64,000 nucleotides of DNA from Hemileia vastatrix (lineage: Eukaryota; Basidiomycota; Pucciniomycetes; Pucciniales; Zaghouaniaceae), in the NCBI GenBank assembly GCA_030280995.1, contig JASXTE010000008.1, forward strand, positions 925,001 through 989,000. Reading direction: 5' to 3'. A program made the position numbers and the translations under genes. Below, piece by piece: positions 1-11,504 of the stretch (within the stretch, counting starts at the first letter, position 1; each line of letters starts with the position of its first letter). The notes beneath the pieces were generated by a model that searched no databases, had not been told where the DNA came from, and saw only the letters and a program-made list of their open reading frames with translations.

Positions 1-168
1 CAACACACATCTCAACAGAAACAACTTATGCTTCACTGATTCCAATCCACTCCTGCTAGAGATCCACATGACATTGAGAACAGAAGACACCTCATTCACC
101 AGTTCAAGACTAATTCTGAACACTTCATTTCATCTCTTGATTCCTTCTGTGATTCCACTAGTACTTGA
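1..168 (+). pseudogene. C-terminal end of antisense gene 2 in copy A
   Basis: This runs opposite to the retrotransposon. The frame reads as a glutamine- and histidine-rich helical segment containing ARDP, IENRRHLIHQF and EHFISSL, and ends with TGA near base 168. It matches the end of the minus-strand frame of copy B at 40327-40520. A TGA interrupts it near base 38, so it is not functional here. Its 5' part, which in copy B encodes a cysteine cluster, is outside the window. The function is unknown. Confidence 0.5.
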
Positions 169-225
169 GTTTGATTCAGAAAAGAAAAATTGACCACACC
201 CTCTATAGGATGTAACCACAAACAA

Positions 226-690
226 CCCTCAGTTTTAAGTCTTGGGTGACCATCCTCATTTTATAGTCTTGGGGGACTCAAAAGCCCTCAGTTTAAAGTC
301 TTGGGGGACTCAAAAACCTAAATCATAAACCCAGAACCAGAGATCAACCACATTAAGACACAGAGAAAAAACTAACATTCTGGGGTAATTGTAAATAGAG
401 CAGCCAGCCCATCAATTACCCCCAAACTTGCCTTTGCTAAATTCGGAGGCTCCCCCTGTGGATACCCTCCACCAATCTTTCAAAACCAACTCCAACAACA
501 AAAGCTTTTTCCTCAGTTTATAGTCTTGGGGGACTTACAACCCTCAGTTTAAAGTCTTGGGGGAATAACACAGTGTTCAGTTTAAAGTCTTGACGGACTA
601 GTCTTGATAAAATCTTGAAACCAGCCAGTTTAAAGTCTTGGAGGACTAACAGAAACCAGATTTCAGTTTAAAGTCTTGATGGACTGGCAG
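226..690. repeat. Array of 22-bp direct motifs in the 3' region of copy A
   Basis: A motif of the form CAGTTTAAAGTCTTG followed by a G-run and GACT recurs about eight times (near 232, 291, 514, 545, 580, 630 and 666, with variants). Spacing is irregular. The same motif occurs in copy B at 39827-40267 and once after each 41-nt hairpin in A, B and C. It lies upstream of the antisense gene start and downstream of pol in element orientation. The role is unknown; it could be a regulatory site for the antisense gene. Confidence 0.75.
382..422 (-). other. Hairpin H1 (copy A, unit 1)
   Basis: In element orientation this is a 10-bp outer stem, GGGGTAATTG with CAATTACCCC, enclosing a short inner stem GGGC/GCTC with loop TGGCT. 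It is the positional match of the copy B unit at 40132. Eight copies of this fold exist in the window. Confidence 0.7.
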
Positions 691-838
691 AATTTTGCAT
701 AAAATAGATGCAGCCAATTTCATAAAGACCACCCCAACAGCCAATCTGCTGAACTTCCACCTTCGCTTCATCATCTACCCATCACTGACAAAAAAATCTC
801 CTCCTATCCCTTTTTATCATCTTTTCTCACCACAGAAT

Positions 839-2406
839 ATGGCTGGATCTCCTGATGTTAACCCTTCTACTCTCCCTTGCTTCACTGCTCCCAAGGACTA
901 TGCCTGAAAACACTGCATCCACATGTGCAGACCTTGCACATTCACTCTTCCAACTCCTGAATCCAAACTCTACAACAGGGCTTGTGATTCTTGCTATTCC
1001 AAAAAGAAAAGATGTGACAGAGATGCCAACTACCCTATTCCTCCTCCTTCATCTTCTCACAAATACATCTCTAGATCCCCTACCAGATCCCCAGAGCTTG
1101 GTCCTTCCTCTTCCTCTTTATCTTCAGCACCTTCCAGAAGATACAGAAGCTCCGCTTCCAGAACTCTTCCCAAAAGACCAGCCTTAGCTTCCCAAGAAAC
1201 TGCTTTTATCTCCGTCAAATTAGCTCCAAAAGCTTCAAGATCAACTCCCAGGCTTCTAGACCGCGTCCAGGCGTCCCGGCCAACGTCGGGCAGCCCGCCT
1301 GCCTCACTGGACAGCCAAAATCCGGCTCCAAATCACCAAAAACAACCGTAAAACAGCCAAATTCCATCAATCAACAAAATCAACTCTACACAATCGCCAC
1401 CCACTGCTCCCAGAGCAATGCAGCCAACTCTTACAAAGTCAAAAAACTTAAAATTTTCCCAAACTTCTAGGAGACCTGCCAGAGAACCCCAAGAAGAAAC
1501 CAGAACACCACACACTGCACCCAAACAACAACTTTGTCCCCAACTAAGACAAAGAAACTACACCTCTCCTCTGTCAGCCAACTACTCTTCTGACAGTTCC
1601 ATCTCTTCAATAGCTCCATCCAGAAGATATCAATCTGCCTCCAAATCCCCCTCTCCTTCTCCATCCTTTAACAACCCTGGTACTCCATCACCAGCACCTC
1701 CTCCAGCTGAATCCAACAGAAATAACAACCACAACAACAACAACAATCCCACTGCTCCAACTAAGCCCCAGGAACATCAGCCTCCTAGTTCACCTTCTCA
1801 AAATCTTTCAGAGGAAGACCATGAGAATCCATATCTTTCCCTAGTTGATCCACCCACTATGACCATTACCAAATTGTCAGAGATCCAAATTCCAGCTGCT
1901 TACAAATTTGATGAGCTTCCAATCTGTAAGTACCAAATTAATTATCCTATTTCTTCAACAAAAATAATTACTGATCCAATTCTTCTTGTCTAGTTAGCAC
2001 CCCTCCTCCTGAATCTATTATTGGAGTTGGCCAACCTCTTGAAACTTCTTTGACCCTGGATTATGGAGACATGAAGAAACACCTAAGCACCATGTGTTCC
2101 AACATGCTAAAATTCTTTGCCCTCCATGGACCTTTGAATGACTTTGAAAAATCCCTGAGAAAGCGCCTGTTGGACGACCACTGGAAAATGTCTAGGATCA
2201 TTAAGCACACCCTCCAGCACTCCATTCCTGTCTCTTCTTCTTCCTCCTCTGAACTTCCCTCTAATCCAATTCCTGACCATTACAATCCCTATCATCTCTC
2301 CAGTAGGATGCACTTCAAAGAACACAGTGCTTCCCACAATCCCAACAAAAACCGAAAACGTCATCACAATCTGGACCAGCCTTCAGAAGCTTCATCATCC
2401 AGATAA
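839..2406 (+). pseudogene. Antisense gene 1 of copy A (zinc-cluster-like, spliced, two stops)
   Basis: Two exons, 839-1925 and 1994-2406, are separated by a 68-bp intron with a GTAAGTAC donor and a TTGTCTAG acceptor. The exon lengths (1087 and 413 nt) match the intact homologue in copy B almost exactly. The N-terminal part has a cysteine cluster, CRPC then ACDSCYSKKKRCDRD. The latter resembles the first half of a fungal Zn2-Cys6 domain. A long Ser/Pro/Asn-rich region follows, then a C-terminal helical segment (MKKHLSTM, KRLLDDHWKM). This copy has in-frame stops at 905-907 and 1349-1351 and is dead. It lies between pol and the 3' LTR, opposite to the retrotransposon genes. Confidence 0.72.
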
Positions 2407-2587
2407 TGAGCTCCTGAAAAAGATTAGAAACATAATAATAATATAAATCAATTAATAAAAATAATTTCAGAATTTTTTTTTCTTTTTTTTTATTACTACT
2501 AATATACTAAAATAAAAAAAATTAATAAATAAAATGAAATGAAATAACATAAATGAAATAAAATATAATATAAAAAATAATACAAAT

Positions 2588-2657
2588 GGTATCCCCCAGC
2601 CAATTGATGAGCTGATCCCCTGATACCTTACCCACATCCAAGTGCACCTTGATGTGG
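2588..2657 (-). other. Hairpin pair H2 (copy A, unit 1)
   Basis: This contains GGTATC/GATACC and CAGC/GCTG arms next to CCACATC/GATGTGG arms. It is the counterpart of 37827-37896 in copy B. Confidence 0.55.
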
Positions 2658-2783
2658 ATACACAATTACTTCTTTTAAATGATTAACAGAAAACAAAATT
2701 CAAAAAATTTAGAAATTCAGAAGATAATAAAAATAATGAAACATAGAAACACATGAAATAAAGGATAAATAAAAAAAGAAAAT

Positions 2784-2853
2784 AGCATTGCCCAGCCAAT
2801 TGATGAGCCTTTCCCCACAAATGCTTGCCCACATTCAGGTGACCCTGATGTGG
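2784..2853 (-). other. Hairpin pair H2 (copy A, unit 2)
   Basis: This contains AGCATT/AATGCT arms next to CCACATT/GATGTGG arms. It is the counterpart of 37633-37702 in copy B. The same fold as unit 1 is built from different bases. Confidence 0.5.
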
Positions 2854-3231
2854 TAACACCCTATATTTTTGATTTTATAATTTTAAACAACCCCCATAAA
2901 AAAATTAAAAGAAAGAAAAAAAAAGAAAAAAAAGAAAAAAATGTAAAACTGCTATCTAGCAAAAACATAACTGCAAAATCAAAGACAGTCCAGCTCCATA
3001 GATAGTCCAATAAGGGAAAGTCCGATCCATAGAAATGATCATTGGGTGGGCTCCCTCCAATAAGTAAAAATGATGGGAGACCACCAGTGATCCACCACCA
3101 ATCTAAAAGAACCAAATATAAAGAAGCCAGTCCCAAACCAGTTTAAAGTCATAGTGGACTTGAAACCTGAATAATAAACAACAGAACTAGAATTCAACTA
3201 TGAAAAACAAAAGACTTGAGACAGACATTAC

Positions 3232-3272
3232 GGGGTACTGTTCTACAGAGCAGCCAGCTCATCAGTTACCCC
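3232..3272 (-). other. Hairpin H1 (copy A, unit 2)
   Basis: In element orientation the arms are GGGGTAACTG and CAGTACCCC, with one base missing in the 3' arm. The inner stem GAGC/GCTC is intact. The copy B counterpart at 37219 has a perfect 12-bp stem. Confidence 0.6.
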
Positions 3273-3493
3273 CACACTTGCCAAAATAAAATCTAGAAGC
3301 CCCCCTGGGTACCTTCTAACAAAAACACAACGTCCAACACAAAAAAAACCAAAACCAATAAACAGTGAAGAGTCCAGCACTTGAAAACCAGAGGAAATTC
3401 CAGTTTAAAGTCATAGAGGACTAAAACCTGTGAAAAGAAACCAATACTAGGGTTCAACCAAATTAAGAGAAAGGGTTGGAAACAGACAATCTT

Positions 3494-3534
3494 GGGTAAC
3501 TGTTGATAGAGAAGCCAGCCCATCAGTCACCCCC
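3494..3534 (-). other. Hairpin H1 (copy A, unit 3)
   Basis: In element orientation the arms are GGGGTGACTG and CAGTTACCC. One pair is a G-T wobble, and the outermost pair and one inner pair are lost. It is the counterpart of 36959-36999 in copy B. Confidence 0.55.
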
Positions 3535-4045
3535 ACACTTGCCAAGACAAAATCTAGAGGCCCCACCCATGGGTACCCTCTAACAAAAGTTTCCAACAAA
3601 CAGATGCATAGCATCACCACAAAAAAACCAAGGTTAAAGAATGGTCGTAGTTTATCCACATTGCAGAGTCAATCTTCTTCATGCCTAGTGCCTCTGGGAT
3701 AAAACCTCTTCACTTGGTCTGCATCCACCCTCTTTTTCAAGACTACACCATCCAACTCTTCCAAAACATAAGAACCTCCAGATGCCTGAGATCTGACTCT
3801 GTAAGGTCCATTTCATCTGTCAGCAAACATTTTCCCCCACTGACTCTCCAAACTTCTATTATACTCCAAAACCAAACAACCAGGTTTCAAAGGGTTCCTG
3901 AGTCTATGAGCCAACTTCTTGTCCCAGTACCTGACTGATTTATTCCTAATCTTCATCATTCTAGAGTATGCCTTCTCTTGAAATTCCTCTCTACATTCCA
4001 ACTGTTGCATCCTGGCACAGAGCAAATCTTCTTTTGAGGGCACGT

Positions 4046-5157
4046 TATGGTAAGGTAAACTCTTACAGTCGCCTTGATGTAAGCAGAATCCGGAGGAGAT
4101 ATGTGGATTTAGCTGAAAACCCCGTCCTTCCAACAAAAATAACAAAATGGGTGTTCTAAATCACTAAGCTAACCAATCTACTTGGATCCAATTGATGAAA
4201 ATAATAAAACTCTATAATATTTAACGCTTATTGAGATTTAATTAAAAGTGGCTGTTGATAAAAGAAATACTGATAACAACAATTAAGGTGTACCAGTGAA
4301 AGATCTGAAAAGATTTACTTTTATGTTTTTATAATAATTTGAATTTTTATGAGACAGCAATAATCAAGTCCCAGCGACGAAGACCTTTCTAAAGATACCC
4401 TGTATGAAGTGTGATTTAAATTGTTGAATAGTATTTCTAAAATTTTAAATATAAAAAAATATAAAGTTATAAGGATATTACAATTTATTTAATTTGTTGA
4501 GTAAAAAATGAGACCGTGGTGGTTAAAGATTAAGCTGTATGATGTGTCCCCACCCCCCTCAATTTCGAGTTTGAGAAGCGCTTAAGTATTCCTAGTCACG
4601 TGCCTAAGTTTTCCCCTCCAGAGCTCTTCCAGAGTCAATCCGGAGCCCATACGGAGCCGGAACGGAGTCCGTACGGAGTCCGTCCGGACTTCCGGACTCA
4701 ATTAGAACCTTAAAACTATAATAAAAATTCTAGAAAAATTACACATAATAGAGCTACTTCCCCTTTACATAACAAACTAATTTTCGTAGTCTGCGCAGCT
4801 CTAATTACCCCGTGAAAATTCATCAAAGTTAAGTAATTTTTGAAAACGTAAATATTTCTATAAAACTTTAAAATTCATTTAAAAATATAAGAAAAATAGT
4901 AAAAATTCTGGGAAAATTTCCCAAGGTTCTTGAGTGACTTGAATTGATACTTATAAATTTTTCAGACTGTAAAAATAAGTTTTCTCCGTAAAATAAATTG
5001 TTTTTGTGTAGGCATTTGCTCGTGACCAATTTCTTCATATTTAAAACTCAAATAAATTAAATAAAACCCTTTTATAAAAAATAATAATGCCAATCTTGCA
5101 CGCCGTAATAACTCCATTTACGTACTTAGGTGCCATACTAAACTTTAGGCTACCACA
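4046..5157. mobile_element. 1.1-kb non-coding insertion in pol of copy A
   Basis: The flanks join perfectly to the uninterrupted pol of copy B once this segment is removed, leaving a 4-bp repeat ACGT on each side (4042-4045 and 5158-5161). The ends are weak inverted repeats: TATGGTA-N3-TAAA at one end and TGTGGTA-N3-TAAA read inward from the other. There is no coding capacity. A GC-rich patch at 4625-4700 has repeated CGGAGTCCG units in an otherwise A/T-rich element. This looks like a non-autonomous DNA element, family not recognised; a solo LTR is less likely because the ends are not TG...CA. Confidence 0.7.
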
Positions 5158-8119
5158 ACGTCATCCCAATCAATTCCAAGATAAGAGACAGCTTCCAAGT
5201 CCACTGGTAGAAGGGCTTTCTGACCAAACATTAACTCATAAGGAGAATAGCCAGTTGTCTTCTTCACAGTGACCCTGTCAGCAAATAACACCAAGGGTAA
5301 ATAATGCCTCCAATTTTCAGCACTATCTCCGCACATCTTAACCAAAGCATTCTTGATAACTTGATGGCCTCTTTCAACCATTCCTTCAGCTTCAGGATAA
5401 TAAGGTGTAGCCACTCTAACTTTATATCCAACACTAGCCACAGCTTCTTTAAATTTGGCACCAAACTCTGGCCCACCATCAACAGTGACCAACTTCATTA
5501 ACCCAGACCTATAAATCCACTCTTTCTTCAAAACCTTTGCCACATTCTTGGCAGTAAAAGTAACTAGAGGAACTGCTTCAACCCAACCAGACAAATCATC
5601 CCTAGCAACAATCAAGTATTTATACCTGCCCTCTTTAATATGGACAGCATCCAGACTGACCCTTCCAAAAACAGTTGATTCACCAGTAGCACGGCCCACC
5701 TCTTTAGGTTTCAAGTGACTTCTTCTTTGACATTCTTCACAAGATTGAACCCAAACCTGCACAGCCAACTTCATACCTGGCCACCAAAATCTGTCAGGTA
5801 CTCCTCTATAAGTCTCCCCAAAGCCTCTATGACCAAGGTCTTCATGCAAAGACTATAAAACCAATTCTTGACCCTTCTTCTGAGTCACCACCACTTGAGG
5901 ATTTGGATGTCTCCTCCTCATCAACTGCCTTCCTGACACATAAAATCCAGGACTCTTCTTCTTGATTGCCAACCAAGTATCATCATCACAACTATCTGGC
6001 CTCTCCAAGGTCAACAGATATTCCACCAAAATAAAATAAAACCCAGACTGACCCCAGGTCTCATCTTTAAAATCCAACAACACCACATCCAAGGGTACAA
6101 TTCTGTCGTCAAAATCACCAGTATGAACATGAGCCAATTGAGCAGCACAACAAGGACACCAATCCTTAAATTTTGGCACGTCCTTCTCTTTCCACCAAAC
6201 CTTGTGAGAATCCAGTTTACCAACAAAAACACCCTTTTCCAATTTTGAGCTGTCCCAAACAAGAACTCCATCTTCATCAACAAAAACATCGTGATCACCA
6301 GAATCAAGATCAGATCCAGCCAGTTTAGCCTCTTGGGGGAGGTCAGAAAAATCTTCAGCACCCTTTGTGCTGGCCCTAACCACTGGAACATCCTCATCAA
6401 ACTCTTCAGCCTCAGAATCTTCATCTGTAGGTGGCCTCCTTGATAATCCATCAGGCATAGTAAAAGTTTTACCTGGTTTGTGTACCAGGTCAAACAAAAA
6501 ATGTTGAATAAATGCCACCCACCTAGTCATTGGAGCATTTGGAAGACTAGGTGTATTGATCATCTGAAACAAAGATTTTTCATCCACCTGCAGCTCAAAA
6601 TGCTGCCCCCACAAAACCGTCTGTAGCTTCTTTAAAATTTTAGCTACGCCACACAATTCCAACTTAGGTTGAGAATACCTAGATTCAACCTCATTAAACA
6701 CCACAGACTCATATCTTACTGGCCTGACCCTCCCAGTCTTATCCTCCTGAGACAAAACAGCACCAGCAGCAACATAACTTGAGTCCACTGCCAGATAAAT
6801 TTTTCCAGCACCAACACCATAATCCAACTTGTGAAGAACAATATCTTCACCAACAACCTTTTTCAACTTCTGAAAAGCCTCTTCACACTCTTCAGTCCAT
6901 TCCCAATCTGCATCTTTTCTGTTCAACCTCCTTAAATGTGAAGCCAACAAAGAAAAATCCGTAATAAAAATCCTGACATATACACATACACCCAAAAATC
7001 CCTTGACTTCAGTAGTATTTTTATGCCTTGGCCATGACTGGATTTTATTAATCTTCTTCTTGCCATAATCCTTCCCTCTTTACATACCACATGACCCAGA
7101 ATTTCCAAAGCAGGAACACAACAACAGAATTTTGACCCTGAAATGGTCAAACCAGCCTCTTCAATCCTTAACAACACTCTCTCTAGAGTTATTGCATATT
7201 CCCACACAAACCTCCTTATGCCAGGGTTCTCCGCTAACACCTCATTACCATAATCAGTGGATGGTCATTTAATTCCACCATCATCAATAAAAATACCAGC
7301 ATCAGTAGGAACCTCATCCTGCAAGATCCAAGACATCTGTGCTTGATAAACTGCCACTGAATTAGATGCTCCTTGAGGCAACCTGAGAGCTGAAATCTTC
7401 CCAAAGGAGTCTCAAAAGTTTTGAGAGGCCTTGAATCCGTATGTAGTTCCCTCTCATCATAACCACCCATAATATCATCCAAACCATAACACACCCTTCC
7501 AGCTAAAGCTTCAACAAAATCCTCTGCACTTGGTGGAATATCAGCATCCTTGATAGTGACTCTATTCAAGGCTCTAAGATCATGAACCACCCTCAACTTT
7601 CCATTCTGATTTTTTACACAGAAAACCGGACTTGAGTAGCTGGAAGTCGATTGTTCGTATAACCCAGTCCTGACTCTTTTCCTAACAATCTCTACAAAAT
7701 CCTCTCTAATAGCGGCTGGAATCGGAATAGTTTTGATTTGCAAAGGTTCATGGCAAACCACAGGAATCAAGTAAGGTTCCCCATAAGAGTGCTTCAATAC
7801 ACCCCTTTCCTCCTCAACAAACGCCACAGCTTTTTCCCTTAGCACAATAACGTGCAACAACAACATCTTTTCTTCCTTAGACAACCATCCATCAGGACCA
7901 AAATTAACAACTTTCAACCTTTCCACGGTCACCCTAGCCGTCTCTTTAAATTTTGGAGGATTCTTCACCAAAGGAGTACAGTACGGATCTCTCGACAAAG
8001 GCGGTCTCTTCAAAGGCGGAATCAAGCCCACAGGCATAGGCTCATTGACAGGCCTAATCTTCTGCACTACCTTCTTACACTCTGACGCTCCACCTTTAAC
8101 TTGAGGGATCTTCAGGAAA

Positions 8120-8800
8120 TCTTCACCACCAGACCTGGAACAAAAACCAAGGGTTTCCCCATTGCTCACATGTGTGGCCAAGGTAATGTTTTTGAAAGGT
8201 GTAGAAGAAACCCTAGCGGTGCACAATTGGGAGGACTTACTTTTACACCCCAATCTCACCACTCCAAAACTTTTCCGCAATTCCACATCTTCATCCTCAC
8301 TTCCAACTTCCAGATCTTCAAATCTTGATTCATCTTCTAAATCACATCTTCTAAAATTTTGTAGTTTATCCTCATGCTGGAGGCCCAAAAATCGATCTTG
8401 ATGATCTTCTCTCTTCATAATTTTCTGCAGTTAAACCTCATGCTGGAGGCCCAAAAATTGATCTTGATGATCTTCTCTCTTCATAATTTTCTGCAGTTTA
8501 ACCTCATGCTGGAGGCCCAAAAATAGATCTTGACAATCTTCACAAAAATATTTTGCATCTTCTTTCTTCATTATCTTCAGATTTTTTTCTTGATTTTCTT
8601 GAATTATCTTGAAATTTTTATCTTCTTTTCTTGAGTTTTCTTCTGACCTACAAAAATAACCAGGGGTTTCCCCAATGCTCACAGGTGTGGCCCAGGTAAT
8701 GTTTTTGAAAGGTGTAGAAGAAACCCTAGCGGTGCACAATTGGGAGGACTTACTTTTAGACCCCAATCTCACCGCCCCAAAACGTTTCCGCATATCTTTC
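8120..8800 (-). repeat. Internal duplication in the pol leader of copy A
   Basis: A segment of about 135 bp encoding VRLGSKSKSSQLCTARVSS occurs twice (about 8640-8790 and 8130-8285). Between the two copies is a 66-bp tandem repeat encoding FLGLQHEVKLQKIMKRED, present three times in A and twice in B. These lie upstream of the RT domain in a region rich in Lys and Glu. The difference in copy number shows the tandem is still length-variable between element copies. Confidence 0.75.
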
Positions 8801-9032
8801 AATAAAGATATATAACCAATCTTCTTCTTTGAACTTGAATTAAAAATAATTAAGAATCTTGAGAGAGAACAGAGACTTGATAAAAAACTTGATGAGTACT
8901 TGCAAAGAAGAGAAACATTAAAAAGAGAAAGTTGAAAATCCAGTTGGTATATCTCCAAGGGAGCTGAACTACTACAACCTGGGATTTGCGCATCTTGGGG
9001 AGAGGTTGTAGCACTAGGGTGATCATCCCTCA

Positions 9033-9698
9033 TTACTCTAAAAAAGACAGACTCTCAATAGAGCCTGAGCCACACTCCAAAAAATCAGAGGCAGCACCCA
9101 CTTTCTTTCTTCTCCTGCAGCAGTCCATGCACTGGCACATTGAAGATAAACCATGCCTGGTTTCACAACCATCCTCTCCATGGGATGACAACCTCATGTG
9201 AAGTCTCCTTTTTTCTTCACCAGTCAACTCCAAACTGATTCCCAAATCAAATTGATAACCAATTCTTGCCTGAAAATCCATCAAGAATGGCCCACCCAAA
9301 ACTGCTTTTACATTACCTTTAGCAATGTATAAATGAACCTTCACTGAGGCTCTTCCAACATCTAACTTCACAAACTCTGAAGTTCCAACCAATTCAGTGA
9401 CATTGCCACCGATCCCTCTCAAATTCCCACCAATACCAGTTTTGATGGGGAGGCCCATATGAGTTGCCTCAAACAAAGAAATCAGGTTTATCTGAGAACC
9501 TGAATCCACCAATGCCCTTGCCTCCCTGCCATTCAGAGTGACATTGACATATCCCAGAGGAGCAGAAAAATGAGTTTCCAACCCCTCACCAAACTTTTCA
9601 GCAGAATCACAAATGTATTCTACCTCCCCAGAAGAAACTCTTCTCCTGGTCAACAACTTTTTCTGTCTATCAGCCAACACTGGACTGATAGCATACAA
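9033..9698 (-). CDS. Retropepsin-like protease segment of copy A
   Basis: Open for 221 codons. It contains the aspartic protease motif ALVDSGSQINLIS near residues 60-75 and a hydrophobic GGPF second motif (AVLGGPFLMDF), as in Ty3 proteases. It ends in a cysteine-rich tail (MCQCMDCCRRR). Comparison with copy B suggests gag and protease were one continuous reading frame in the ancestor, with the apparent gag stop at 9726 being a later mutation. The stop codon overlaps the pol start in a TAATG pentamer, conserved in copy B. Confidence 0.82.
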   Translation of the reverse strand: MYAISPVLADRQKKLLTRRRVSSGEVEYICDSAEKFGEGLETHFSAPLGYVNVTLNGREARALVDSGSQINLISLFEATHMGLPIKTGIGGNLRGIGGNVTELVGTSEFVKLDVGRASVKVHLYIAKGNVKAVLGGPFLMDFQARIGYQFDLGISLELTGEEKRRLHMRLSSHGEDGCETRHGLSSMCQCMDCCRRRKKVGAASDFLECGSGSIESLSFLE

Positions 9699-9725
9699 TT
9701 CGCCATAAGATAGGGAAACCTGACC

Positions 9726-11413
9726 CTAATTCATCCTTTCCAGGACAGAGTCCATAACATTAACTTGTCCTGACACTAATGGCCTCTCAAAGTGAGCCCT
9801 TGGCTTCACCACCTTGGTCCTAGAAGCTTCTTGAGGACCAGCACCACCAACAGATTTACCATTAACAGGAACCAAACCAGATCCCTCAGAAGAACCTTTG
9901 ACTCCAGCAGGCTTTGGCAATGAAGCCAAAGGGACATCCTCCTCAGAGTCTGAATCCACCTCCATTGGCATTGGCTCACCATTCATGTCCAATGCGCAAA
10001 AACTAGGGGGGCCCATGTCAGCCATACCCTTCTGCATCTTGTACAGCTCCTCTTTGCTGTATCTCTTCCTAGCTGCACTCAGCTTAGTATCCACCTTTGA
10101 AGCGTTTGGCTTTGGTTGGGCCTGAGAACTGCTCTTAGGCCTTCTCACCTTTCCTGCTTCCACATCATAAACACCAGCCAAGCATTCACCACTTGACTGT
10201 CCACCACAAGAATATAACTCCAAACCACCAAAGGAAGTAGAAAAAGAGACCTTATTGACCTCCTTCCCCTTTCCCTTGACGTCCTCATCCAGCTTAACAG
10301 AAGACTTCCCCTGATCAGGATTCTCCTCAAACCTTGGCCTCCTTTGATTGAGACCACTTCTTCTCCTGACCAAATCAACAGGAGCCTGCCCCTCACTAAG
10401 CTTAACAAAAGAACCATCAGGGAACTTGAAAACCCTGCCATCAAATTCCACCTTTCCTTCAGACACATCTCTGTTCAATGCCCAACAATCATTTGACCTG
10501 TGCCCCCTCCTGCTGCAATAAGAGCAGACCCAAGGATCACTCCTACCAGCCCTCCTATCAAAATCTCTAGGCTGAGAAGGTGCCTTATTGACCTTCTTAG
10601 CCTCCTGAACAAAAATATGCAGCTGCTTTGTAAGATCAGCCAACTGCTCCACCATTGGGTCCCTCTCCTGTTTGGGAACCTGCACCAAATTTTTCTCCTC
10701 CTTCTTCTCCCTAACTTTCTCTTCAGCCAAAGCCTCACTTACTTTTCTGACATACTTGGCACACCCCTCCTGATAGGTGTCCACAGCCAATAACTTCAAA
10801 TGAGCCTCAACAGCCTCCTTCACCTTATCCAAGGCAGGAAACTTCTGGTCCCCATTAGAAAGAGTCTTCATCAATTTCTTTCTTGAAAACTCTTTCAACA
10901 CATCCATCCTGACATCTCTAGCCAGGGCAGACCAAAAAACATCCTTGGCAGCATTATCATGTGCCAGCTCCTCCACTTCCACCAAATATTCCACCACAGA
11001 ATCAAACTGTAGCAAAACTTCCTGTAACTATATAAGTTACCAACACCACCATAAGATTGCCATTCACTGACAACCTTGTTCAGATCCACCATAGTGAACC
11101 TGACACCCAACCTATCCACCATCTCCCTACACAACAATTTCCAATCCCTCTTCTTGTAGCCAGACATGGCCACAATCTCCTTCTCCACTGACCTATCACC
11201 AATAAGGAAGATAATCTGCTTCACCATGTCCAGGTAGGAAGCACCATCCACCCCAGCAGCAGTTTCGTACTTCTCTAGAACCCACTTGACATCCTACACA
11301 TTAAACTTGGTACCATCCCAAGTTTTAATCCTCACACACTCCCTAACCATCACAGAGGGAGGACCATCCCCCACACTGACAGTCACCACAGGAATAGAGG
11401 AACCAGAAGCCAT
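9726..11413 (-). pseudogene. gag: gag of copy A (one frameshift)
   Basis: The start is placed at the ATG followed by ASGS, conserved with copy B. The N-terminal part is a helical capsid-like region (GTKFNGEDVKWFLEKY and SYLDMVKQ by comparison with B). A CCHC zinc knuckle (CSYCSRRGHRSNDC) lies near the middle, followed by a charged, low-complexity C-terminal half. A frame change near 11020 disrupts the capsid region. The zinc knuckle is intact here, while in copy B its first Cys is replaced by Phe. Gag would form the cytoplasmic virus-like particle and bind RNA. Confidence 0.87.
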
Positions 11414-11483
11414 TCCTCCAGTCCAAAACACCAAAAAGAGCCAACCAAAGAAAACAGAGATTCCAAAGAACTAGCAAGTTCTA

Positions 11484-11500
11484 CCCCACGTTGGGTGCCA
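11484..11500 (-). other. Primer-binding site of copy A
   Basis: In element orientation this reads TGGCACCCAACGTGGGG, starting four bases after the LTR end. It is complementary to a eukaryotic tRNA-Lys 3' end except for one mismatch (the copy B site has TGGCGCCC). The match to tRNA-Lys rests on recalled retroviral Lys sites. Confidence 0.75.
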
Positions 11501-11504
11501 GAAA

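Larger units (their letters stand above)
2407..3668. other. Non-coding 3' region of copy A with structured repeats
   Basis: I see no credible coding sequence here. The stretch holds an A/T-rich spacer (2420-2580), two hairpins of class H2 (2588-2657 and 2784-2853), a further paired stretch near 3028-3093, and two H1 hairpins (3232-3272 and 3494-3534). Two copies of the 22-bp motif lie near 3137 and 3399. The matching region in copy B is 36818-38105. Confidence 0.7.
3669..9033 (-). pseudogene. pol: pol (RT, RNase H, integrase) of copy A, broken
   Basis: The frame opens with an ATG that overlaps the protease stop (TAATG at 9031-9035) and ends with TGA at 3669. Domains in order: a basic, repeat-containing leader (about 8330-9033); RT (about 7200-7950) with GYDEREL and a catalytic FIDD box near 7270; RNase H (about 6350-6990) with LAVDSS and KLELCG; integrase (3669-5880) with an H-H-C-C zinc motif (HEDLGH, CEEC) and a D,D-35-E core (LDAVH, VDGGPEF, EGMVERGH). 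Breaks include a stop near 8430, a one-base loss near 7390, further frameshifts near 7240 and 5850, and a 1112-bp insertion at 4046-5157. A TGA near 3813 replaces a Trp present in copy C, and copy B has the same change. Confidence 0.9.

Noticed and set aside
4046..5157. Solo LTR interpretation of the insertion in copy A
   Set aside because: The ends are not TG...CA and no matching LTR, TATA box or family member is visible in the window.
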